DNA of 64,000 bases, from contig CAZQDZ010000025.1 of assembly GCA_964591455.1 (NCBI GenBank), forward strand, positions 4,026 to 68,025. Direction: 5' to 3'. Below are positions 1 to 7,049 of this stretch, in pieces. The translations under genes were made by a program, and so were the position numbers. The first letter of the stretch is position 1. Each line of letters opens with the position of its first letter. The notes under the pieces were generated by a model, which was not told where the DNA came from, did no database searches, and saw only the letters and a list, made by a program, of their open reading frames with translations. Source of the stretch: RFSX01 sp964591455. Its GTDB lineage: Bacteria > Bacteroidota > Bacteroidia > Chitinophagales > Saprospiraceae.

Positions 1-466
1 CCTCAGTTTTGGTCTGTCTCATATTGATAACAGCATCTCGGAGAGTGCTTGATGGATTGATGTCTGAGATGCCAAGTGATTGGAGCAACTGGGTATGCTT
101 AGCCCTGTAGGGAGGTAGGTAGGACACATTGTCTATCGACGTATTTAGGAAATCAGACCAGCTGATCACCTTGTGGATGCCAACTAATGAAGCAATCTCT
201 TTTAAGTCTGTTTGATGACCTGTCCAGATAATTTCATCAGGACCACTAGGGTCACCAATTAGGGTTGTCACATTTGAATTACCGTCAAGTATAACCGCTA
301 AACCAGGTAACTTTATCCCAGTAAAGTATAGAAAGGTACTATCCTGTCTAAAAGGGTAGGCATTATCTGTATAATTTATTGGAGAGAGGTCATTTCCAAT
401 TAAAAGAATCTGGCTATCAGGCATCTGATTGAGAAGTCTTTTTCTTCTCTCTTCATAAACATTCAT
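1..466 (-). CDS. pepP: Xaa-Pro aminopeptidase, N-terminal part (cut by window edge)
   Basis: The reverse strand reads open from an ATG at 466 down to base 1, giving 155 residues with no stop. The start MNVYEERRKRLLNQMPDSQI and the segment with NYTDNAYPFRQDSTFLYFTG match the aminopeptidase P N-terminal domain (AMP_N), which precedes the metal-dependent pita-bread catalytic domain in enzymes that remove an N-terminal residue before proline. The catalytic domain with its five metal ligands lies outside the window, so activity cannot be judged. It is divergently oriented from the ABC transporter genes. The family call is firm; pepP as symbol is by family only. Confidence 0.85.
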   Translation of the reverse strand, partial: MNVYEERRKRLLNQMPDSQILLIGNDLSPINYTDNAYPFRQDSTFLYFTGIKLPGLAVILDGNSNVTTLIGDPSGPDEIIWTGHQTDLKEIASLVGIHKVISWSDFLNTSIDNVSYLPPYRAKHTQLLQSLGISDINPSSTLRDAVINMRQTKTE

Positions 467-760
467 AAATTGAATTGGAGGGCAAGTGTGATGGGAAAGG
501 TATTAATTAAAAACCTTATTTATTGAACAAAGGTGTGTTCGTACTAACAAATATTCTACTCGTCATTACAAATCAGCACTTTATAATCAAAAACACCTAT
601 TAACTGTATTTATCTAATCTGTTAGGGTCTAAGTCTTAGAATATCAAATTTTAATCTGAAATTTAAAAGTAAACACTGTATTTTATTGATATTTAGGACT
701 TCTTAAACATCTTTTATTGCTTAAAACATAAGTATACTCACAACATTCACATAATACCAG
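467..760. other. Divergent intergenic region, pepP-like / natA-like
   Basis: AT-rich 294-base spacer between two divergent genes, so it should hold promoters for both. I see no convincing TAnnTTTG box with a partner -33 element, no hairpin and no repeat. Confidence 0.5.
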
Positions 761-1534
761 ATGATTTCAGTCCAAAAAGTTACAAAGACGTATCAACTAT
801 CAAAACAACAGAAAAAAGAGCTACAGACGACCGCCTCATCCATTAATGCGGTAAATAATGTTTCATTCGACTGTCAGCCAGGAAGAGTATTCTCCCTACT
901 TGGTCCAAATGGAGCAGGGAAAACCACGACACTAAGAATGATGTCGACTATACTCAAACCTACCTCTGGAGATATAACTATAAGTGGATTTAATGTCAGT
1001 TCTCAGCCTGAAAAGGTGCGAAGTAAAATCGGATTTCTAACGGGTTCAACTAACCTCTACGACAGACTCTTTCCAGGAGAGATTGTTGACTATTTTGCAA
1101 AGTTACATGGCATGGATGATAGTACTTTGCGCCAACGTAAAGACATGCTTTTTACTCAATTAGGCATCCATGAATTTTCAAAAAAGAAAATTGGACAAAT
1201 GAGTACGGGTATGAAACAAAAAGTGTCTATAGCTCGAAGCATGATTCATGACCCTGATGTGGTTATTTTCGATGAACCGACTTCTGGCTTGGATGTGATT
1301 ACAGCCAACAGTATTATAGACCTTATTAAGAGATGTAAGGATGATGGTAAGACAGTCATTTTCTCTTCCCATATTATGAGTGAAGTGGATTTGCTCTGTG
1401 ACGATTTAGCTATTATAAATAAAGGCGATTTAATCTACAATGACTCGATGGATAAATTCAGAGAGGCCAATATAGGAATATCCTTGACAGAGGCTTTTAT
1501 CAATATTGTTTCAGATTCCAATGTTCTGGCATAA
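761..1534 (+). CDS. ABC transporter ATP-binding protein, NatA-like
   Basis: This is the nucleotide-binding subunit of an ABC-2 type exporter; it hydrolyses ATP on the cytoplasmic face of the inner membrane to drive the adjacent permease. Visible motifs are Walker A GPNGAGKTT (residues 48-56), an ABC signature in the variant form STGMKQK (148-154), Walker B VVIFDEP (167-173) and the switch histidine in SSHIMSEV (H204). Length (257) is normal. The gene is followed after 43 bases by a permease of the NatB type, and the pair resembles the Bacillus NatA/NatB sodium exporter, although substrate cannot be assigned from sequence. The lipoprotein at 2757 probably belongs to the same transcript. Confidence 0.9.
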   Translation: MISVQKVTKTYQLSKQQKKELQTTASSINAVNNVSFDCQPGRVFSLLGPNGAGKTTTLRMMSTILKPTSGDITISGFNVSSQPEKVRSKIGFLTGSTNLYDRLFPGEIVDYFAKLHGMDDSTLRQRKDMLFTQLGIHEFSKKKIGQMSTGMKQKVSIARSMIHDPDVVIFDEPTSGLDVITANSIIDLIKRCKDDGKTVIFSSHIMSEVDLLCDDLAIINKGDLIYNDSMDKFREANIGISLTEAFINIVSDSNVLA

Positions 1535-1577
1535 CCCCAATTTCAAAATTATAAAAACGATTCACTGAAGAAGATTT

Positions 1578-2753
1578 ATGAATACAATACTTACGGTTTT
1601 TAACAAAGAAATAAAAGATACACTGAGAGATAAGAGGACCTTGATGTCGGCGATTGTTTTGCCCGCTATACTCATTCCAGTAATTATGTATGGTATGACA
1701 GTTGTCACCAAGATGGTAATGGAGAAGGAAGAAAATAAAAAACTCTCTATATCACTTATAGATGCTCCTGATTCTTTTTTGACTTATTTAGACACAACCA
1801 AAATGGAAATAAAATCGGGTTATGATCTAAAGACAGGAAAGGAAGCCATCAAAGCAGATAGTCTGGATGCCATGATTAGATTCACATCTAACTTTATGGA
1901 ACTCCAAGAGAAGATGGCTTCACCACGAGTAGTACTGCTGTACAAGCAAACAAATCTTAGTGTGGAGAAGAGAATGAAAAAGATGGTAGAACGCTATAGC
2001 GATGATTTACTAGACCAAAGGATAGAGACCTTAGGGATATCTTCAGCGACCATCAAGCCTATTAATCTCAAGACAGAAAATATAGAAGAGCCACAGGAAT
2101 TATTGGGCCAAACTGTCGGTGGTTTTCTTCCTTATATGTTCATCATGTTTTGCTTCATGGGTTGTATGTATCCTGCATTGGATTTGATTACAGGAGAGAA
2201 AGAAAGAGGGACCATAGAGACACTACTGACTGTACCCGCTTCTAGGTTTAGTATCTTATTAGGAAAAGTGATGACGATATCCATTGTAGGATTAGCAGCG
2301 ACTGTTATGTGCATCGTGGGTATGTACTTTGGTGTACTTTTCTTACCCGATTTACCGGAAGAGATATCTGGTGTATTAAACTCTATCATCAGTCCTAAGT
2401 TTGTCGGTATGCTATTAGCAATGTTGCTTCCGCTTTGTGTTTTCTTTGCGGGATTATTATCTGCGATGGTTGTCAAAGCGAAAAGTTTCAAAGAAGCACA
2501 AAGTATTGTGTCTCCATTTACTGTTATAATCATTTTACCAGCGGCGCTGGCCCTTTTGCCAGGTATAGAATTGACTTGGGCTACTGCCTTGGTTCCGATA
2601 CTCAATATTGCTCTGGCGACAAAAGAAATTATAGCAGAGACTATAAACATGGGCCATTTTGCTTTGATAGTTGGTTCTTTAATCGTCTTGGCGATTATAG
2701 GTGTATTTATTAGCTATTCCCAATTCTCAAAGGAAGGGATGGTATTAAAATAG
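1578..2753 (+). CDS. ABC-2 family permease, NatB-like
   Basis: Membrane subunit pairing with the upstream ATPase. It has an N-terminal membrane segment at about residues 24-44, a soluble extracytoplasmic region of about 130 residues, and then about five hydrophobic segments from residue 185 to the C terminus. The hallmark ABC-2/NatB motif GEKERGTIETLLTVP follows the second membrane segment. The topology (one helix, large loop, helical bundle) is that of NatB and related YhaP-type permeases. What it exports is unknown; sodium is a family precedent and not shown here. The next gene starts three bases after its stop, implying co-translation. Confidence 0.88.
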   Translation: MNTILTVFNKEIKDTLRDKRTLMSAIVLPAILIPVIMYGMTVVTKMVMEKEENKKLSISLIDAPDSFLTYLDTTKMEIKSGYDLKTGKEAIKADSLDAMIRFTSNFMELQEKMASPRVVLLYKQTNLSVEKRMKKMVERYSDDLLDQRIETLGISSATIKPINLKTENIEEPQELLGQTVGGFLPYMFIMFCFMGCMYPALDLITGEKERGTIETLLTVPASRFSILLGKVMTISIVGLAATVMCIVGMYFGVLFLPDLPEEISGVLNSIISPKFVGMLLAMLLPLCVFFAGLLSAMVVKAKSFKEAQSIVSPFTVIIILPAALALLPGIELTWATALVPILNIALATKEIIAETINMGHFALIVGSLIVLAIIGVFISYSQFSKEGMVLK

Positions 2754-2756
2754 GAT

Positions 2757-3860
2757 TTGATAAAAACAACATTATATTATTATTTACTCCTCACTATATT
2801 GGCGCTGAGTATAGGATGCAAAAAGGATAAAAGCACCAAGGAAATTGTTGTCGATCAGAAAATAGTGGACAACCAACCGACAGAGGAATCCAAGGTTTGC
2901 TTTGCAGCAATCGACAGACTGAGAATTAGAACAGATTCTACTTTGACCTCAGGCACTTTAGTAACTATGTCTGAAGGGGATGAGTTAGAGTACTTGGATG
3001 ACTATTCCCAGAATAGAGAGATTCTACAACTGAGAGGTAGGTATTTTTATGACCCTTGGATTAAGGTAAAACACATAGACAGCGGTAAGCAAGGATGGGC
3101 TTATGGTGGCGCCCTGAGATTTGAATCTGAAAAATTACTGAATACAATAAGATCATCCCATTCCATTTATAGTCAGATTCATGCTGATGATATAGAGTGG
3201 GATGGTACAGTGCCTACTTCATGGCAAACGGCAACGATTGCAGACCCCACTAGTTTCAAGCTATTCATGCTTAAGTTCAAAGAAATGGTTGCGAATAATG
3301 ATATTGCAGGCATATCGGCGTTAATCAAGTTTCCTATACGTAACTTAGAGAATAGGGCAGAATTCAAATCTCAATTCTACAACATATTTGATGATGAGAT
3401 GAGGGAGGCCGTCAGTTCACAGCGACTAGATCAAATATTTAGAAACAGCAAAGGCGCATCTATAGGTAATGGTCAGGTGTGGTTTCAGCAAGCGGGACAG
3501 AAGTATAAGATTACTGGTCTATCATTCAAAGGCAGAGAGGATATTATCAGAGACTTGATGGAAGATCTATCTAAGACCTATATAGCTCAGTCCGGTATTA
3601 ATAAGTTGAAACTTCATGCGCTTAAAATCAGAGAATTCTTAGAATTGACTTTAGACGTCGAAGGTGATACAGACTTTCCTAGGAGAATTAATCTTGGTCG
3701 ATTTTCTTTTTCTGATAGTGCTTCAGGCAAGCATACATTCTATCAAGATACACCAGATAGCCTTAAGCGGGTGGCTATTTTTAGAACGGATAGTGTTAGA
3801 ACAGATTTGCAAGTTAGAGGTGGCAACCCAGATTTGGGAACAATCTTATTTGAACATTAA
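2757..3860 (+). CDS. SH3-domain lipoprotein downstream of NatAB-like exporter
   Basis: Predicted lipoprotein of 367 residues: a hydrophobic leader ends in the lipobox LSIGC (Cys21), followed by a charged stretch. Residues about 45-120 look like a bacterial SH3 domain (RLRIRTDSTL, then a DPWIKVKH and GWAYGG ending), a fold that often binds peptidoglycan or peptides. The rest (about 150-367) is an unrecognised alpha/beta region. The start codon is TTG at 2757, three bases after the permease stop; no ATG upstream of the leader is available, so TTG is the best choice. Linkage to the transporter suggests a role at the envelope with it. Function unknown. Confidence 0.75.
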   Translation: MIKTTLYYYLLLTILALSIGCKKDKSTKEIVVDQKIVDNQPTEESKVCFAAIDRLRIRTDSTLTSGTLVTMSEGDELEYLDDYSQNREILQLRGRYFYDPWIKVKHIDSGKQGWAYGGALRFESEKLLNTIRSSHSIYSQIHADDIEWDGTVPTSWQTATIADPTSFKLFMLKFKEMVANNDIAGISALIKFPIRNLENRAEFKSQFYNIFDDEMREAVSSQRLDQIFRNSKGASIGNGQVWFQQAGQKYKITGLSFKGREDIIRDLMEDLSKTYIAQSGINKLKLHALKIREFLELTLDVEGDTDFPRRINLGRFSFSDSASGKHTFYQDTPDSLKRVAIFRTDSVRTDLQVRGGNPDLGTILFEH

Positions 3861-3867
3861 GTTCTAT

Positions 3868-4632
3868 TTAAGTCTTCTGCGCAGCGTATATTTTCATGTA
3901 CTTTTTTAACGTCTTTACTTTCGCTTTTTTCTTACTCTGGTAATAGGTGATTTTTATTTTTTCTGCAGGCTTGGCCCGCATTTTTTCTAGAAAGTAAAGC
4001 AATCTATTTACTGTGCCTTGATTGCCATCTATAATCTTGACATCATCAGGAATGTATTTTCTCAGGACTTCTTTATAGTATAAAAAATGAGTGCAACCTA
4101 AGACAACGGCCTGAAATTTGTCCCATTCTATATCCTTCAACTTTCTCTTCAGATAGGTATGTACTTTCTTCGATGACCATTTATTTTTTTCAGCAAACAC
4201 AACTAATTTTTGCAGTGACAAAGGCACCACTTTATCTGAAGCACCAAGGTTCAGGATAAGGTCATTGAGTTTCTTTTGTTTCAAAGTTTGTCGAGTAGCA
4301 CAGACTAGTATCTTTTTGTGGGATGATAACTCTACCGCTGGCTTGACTGCGGGCTCCATTCCTATGATTGGAATGCTGTGTTTTTTTCGCAGAGATTCTA
4401 CGTAAGTGCTAGTCGCCGTATTGCAAGCCAGTATAAGGATGTCTATTTTCTTGTCTATCAGAAAATTAGTGGCATCGCTGACCAGCTTTTTTATCTTTTT
4501 TTGGCTTTTGGTTCCATATGGTACATTCTGGGTATCTGCAAAATATATGTAGTGTAGTGGTGGGCAAACCTCAAGCGCATCAGACAACACTGTGATACCA
4601 CCTACTCCTGAATCGAAGAATCCAATTTTCAT
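3868..4632 (-). CDS. murI: Glutamate racemase
   Basis: Cofactor-independent racemase making D-glutamate for peptidoglycan. The start used here, at 4632, gives MKIGFFDSGVGG at the N terminus, the normal beginning of MurI; an upstream in-frame ATG at 4656 would add eight unrelated residues. Both catalytic cysteines are present, in ACNTAT (Cys70) and GCTHF (Cys180), as is the FDSG motif with Asp7. Length of 254 residues is slightly short of typical (about 260-270). It is convergent with the lipoprotein gene at 2757-3860, with 7 bases between the stops. The C terminus is unusually lysine-rich. Confidence 0.95.
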   Translation of the reverse strand: MKIGFFDSGVGGITVLSDALEVCPPLHYIYFADTQNVPYGTKSQKKIKKLVSDATNFLIDKKIDILILACNTATSTYVESLRKKHSIPIIGMEPAVKPAVELSSHKKILVCATRQTLKQKKLNDLILNLGASDKVVPLSLQKLVVFAEKNKWSSKKVHTYLKRKLKDIEWDKFQAVVLGCTHFLYYKEVLRKYIPDDVKIIDGNQGTVNRLLYFLEKMRAKPAEKIKITYYQSKKKAKVKTLKKYMKIYAAQKT

Positions 4633-5055
4633 GTAGACCAAATATATAAGTTCCATTTGAAAGAGAAGAGGATGGTAGAATCCTTTCTAAAATATCGTTG
4701 TATATAGGAATGGAAGATGCAAGGAATAGAGTAAAAAGCGATTGCGCTTTGGTAAGAAAATAGATAGGAATTAATCAGTATAAATAAAACGAATGAAGCA
4801 CCTCTATCCCTAGAGGTGCTTCTCCACTTTTAGTACCCTTAATTAAAAATAAAATTGAGAAAATTAAAAATAACACCCTTAATTATCTTGAGTATAAAAT
4901 TATTCGAATTGGTAGATATTAGTAGAATTGTACACGTTACATGCCCTATACAGCCACCCTACAAGAACCCTACGAGCAACAAAACCAATTACTTAAACCG
5001 CTTATAAACTATGATTTACACATAGTAATATGTTGCAATATGTTAATATGAGGCC
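4633..5055. other. Intergenic region with hairpin, CCCTA repeats and a possible tiny ORF
   Basis: The gap separates murI and the anti-sigma-like gene, both on the minus strand. It holds a 12-bp perfect hairpin (4795-4822), a pair of ACCCTTAATTA direct repeats near 4836 and 4874, and three CCCTA elements at 4944, 4957 and 4968. A 36-codon open frame runs on the plus strand from ATG 4941 to TGA 5051. It has no homology I recognise and no clear promoter, so I do not call it a gene. Confidence 0.4.
4795..4822 (-). terminator. Hairpin terminator downstream of the sigma/anti-sigma operon
   Basis: A perfect 12-bp stem GAAGCACCTCTA / TAGAGGTGCTTC with a TCCC loop. Read on the minus strand it is followed by ATTCGTTTTATT, and it lies about 235 bases after the stop at 5056. 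The distance and the weak T-tract make the assignment to that operon tentative. Confidence 0.5.
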
Positions 5056-6480
5056 CTACAGCTTGTATTCTAAACCTAAGCCTAGTCCTATTCTTGTATT
5101 ACTTTGGTTCAAGCTGTTTTCACCGTTATTGACATTAGCCAGATTGTGTTTGAAAGTGCAACTGGCTAGGATAGAGATTTTTTCTTTCCATCTGTAGCCG
5201 AATTGAAATCCACCAGTTAATGAGGCGAGATTAGAGTTTATAAAGTAGTCACTAACGTCATTGTTAGGGACGAGTGAAGTATCTAGTAAGGTGCCTGAGA
5301 ATTTGTAATTGAAATCATAGATACCTCCAATTTCAATTCCATAAAAGTAACCTTTGGCATCTAATTGATATCCAAAAGAGAAAGGAACACCTATGGTTCT
5401 GTAAGTATTAAATACTTTAAATGTGGTGGTTCTAGTTACATCGAATGGTGCATCGCCAAAAATTAAAATTGTCGTGTCTGCTTGTTCTATGACTTCTAAC
5501 AATTGATTAGGTCTTATCTCAGTGAAAGTCTCTTCGATTTCATCATCAAATCTTTCATTTATCACACCCAGCTCCAAACCAGCTTTGACATAAAAACCTT
5601 TAGATGTGAGTGCTTTCAGTTGGAGTCCAGTACGATAACCTTCCAGTTGAGTTTGGGTGGCATCTCTTTCATCTCTATAAGCCAATTCATCTGAGTTTGC
5701 GGCGAATCGATTTAGTACATAGTCTACTGACCCATAACCGATAATCGAGTAATTCAATTTGGGTTTGCCGTGGTCATAGCACTTTATCTTTTTGTTGAGG
5801 TTGACTGTTTTAGATTCATGCTCCATGAATGCTACTGGAGTAGAGGGACTTAGGCTTTGTATGTCAGTTAGTCCATCCATCAGTGTAGTGGTTCCCACTG
5901 ATTGGCTTGTATGCGTAAAGTTGTTAGAGGTAGCTGCATCTCTTAGTATAGATGTAGATGATTGAATTTTTTTAACTGTCTTCTCAGAAGATGTGCCAAA
6001 ATTAGTTGGATTTAATTCTGCAGATTTCTTCTCTCCAAATGCCTTGGATGAAATTATCTTTTTTGACAAAGACGTACCGACTTTAGAATAGTTGTTTTGA
6101 TTGACTAGGTATTGATTTTTGTTTAGCGTGAGCGCAGCATGGCTAGCGGACCTATTTTTGGACTCCTCTGAGGGCACTGATTCAATTTGAGTAGGCGTCA
6201 TAATTTCATGATTGCCATCAAGGTTTGGTTGAGGGTCGGAATTTTCAGCTACAGAAAAATTAGAAATATCTCCTTTGCTGTTTTGGTAGTTAGCATCGTT
6301 TAATTTCAATAAACCAATGATGGATATCAGAGCAATGAGAGCTGCGAAACTAAAAAATAGCCAACCAAATTTTCTTTTTTGCTTTTGTTCTATGGCTGCC
6401 CACAGTGCATCCTTGTCTAAGGCCGTCTTATGATTAAAGAGAGCCTCTTTGAATTCTTTGTCTATAGAGTGTTGATCCAT
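5056..6480 (-). CDS. Putative dual-membrane-spanning anti-sigma factor (Dma-like)
   Basis: The 474-residue protein has a cytoplasmic N terminus of about 37 residues, one membrane segment (about 38-60), a long low-complexity Ser/Asn/Thr-rich linker (about 60-230) and a C-terminal region (about 235-474). That last region has alternating aromatic strands ending in GLGLGLEYKL, typical of an outer-membrane beta-barrel. This architecture matches the dual-membrane-spanning anti-sigma family described in Bacteroides thetaiotaomicron, in which the N terminus holds an ECF sigma factor and the barrel sits in the outer membrane. The gene overlaps the ECF sigma gene by 19 bases, as expected for a sigma/anti-sigma pair. 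The anti-sigma role is inferred from architecture and context. Confidence 0.72.
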   Translation of the reverse strand: MDQHSIDKEFKEALFNHKTALDKDALWAAIEQKQKRKFGWLFFSFAALIALISIIGLLKLNDANYQNSKGDISNFSVAENSDPQPNLDGNHEIMTPTQIESVPSEESKNRSASHAALTLNKNQYLVNQNNYSKVGTSLSKKIISSKAFGEKKSAELNPTNFGTSSEKTVKKIQSSTSILRDAATSNNFTHTSQSVGTTTLMDGLTDIQSLSPSTPVAFMEHESKTVNLNKKIKCYDHGKPKLNYSIIGYGSVDYVLNRFAANSDELAYRDERDATQTQLEGYRTGLQLKALTSKGFYVKAGLELGVINERFDDEIEETFTEIRPNQLLEVIEQADTTILIFGDAPFDVTRTTTFKVFNTYRTIGVPFSFGYQLDAKGYFYGIEIGGIYDFNYKFSGTLLDTSLVPNNDVSDYFINSNLASLTGGFQFGYRWKEKISILASCTFKHNLANVNNGENSLNQSNTRIGLGLGLEYKL

Positions 6481-7028
6481 GGATCTACAATTTTTTGCTT
6501 ATTTAATTTATTTCTTAGAAGTTGTTTTGCTCTGGATAAATTGGATCGGGAAGTCACTTCCTTTATGCCAATCATATCTGCAATTTCTTTGTGGCTATAG
6601 CCATCTATAACATATAAATTGAATACCTGTCTATATCCATCGGGCAGCGCCATGACTATTTGCATCAAATCTTGGTGACCTAATTGATTAATGGCATCTG
6701 GCGAAACAGTATGGTTAGATATAGAATGATCATCTATCGGTACTGTCTTTAGCTTGTTTTTTTGAATGTTTTTTAGTGCCACATTTACAGTCACCTTACG
6801 CATCCATGTGCTGACCGCTCCTTTAGATGAATCGTACTTGTTGAAAAATTTGAAGATGCGTATAAAGGCATCTTGCAATATATCCTGCGCCTGAGCAGTG
6901 TTACCTGTATATCTCAGGCAAACAGAAAATAACATCTCTGAGTAATTATCTACCAGCGCACGCTGAAAAGCTGGTTGCCCTTTGCGGCAACCAGCTATTA
7001 TTTCTTTGGTAGATACTTTTTTACTCAA
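6462..7028 (-). CDS. ECF-type RNA polymerase sigma factor
   Basis: A 188-residue sigma-70 family protein of extracytoplasmic-function type. Region 2 is visible in LFSVCLRYTGN, AQDILQDAFIRIFKF and GAVSTWMRKVTVN; region 4 is visible in ALPDGYRQVFNLYVIDGYSHKEIADMIGI followed by SRSNLSRAKQLLRNKL. The start codon is TTG at 7028, since no ATG or GTG lies between the preceding in-frame stop and conserved region 2. It sits 21 bases downstream of the Sdr-like lipoprotein gene and overlaps the Dma-like gene by 19 bases, so all three may form one transcript. It probably reads out an envelope signal relayed by the Dma-like protein. Confidence 0.92.
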   Translation of the reverse strand: MSKKVSTKEIIAGCRKGQPAFQRALVDNYSEMLFSVCLRYTGNTAQAQDILQDAFIRIFKFFNKYDSSKGAVSTWMRKVTVNVALKNIQKNKLKTVPIDDHSISNHTVSPDAINQLGHQDLMQIVMALPDGYRQVFNLYVIDGYSHKEIADMIGIKEVTSRSNLSRAKQLLRNKLNKQKIVDPWINTL

Positions 7029-7049
7029 AGTATTAGAGTCTTTTCTTAA

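Noticed and set aside
2132..2650. Minus-strand ORF of 172 codons inside the permease gene.
   Set aside because: The plus-strand permease is convincingly coding with family motifs; the reverse frame has no recognisable domain.
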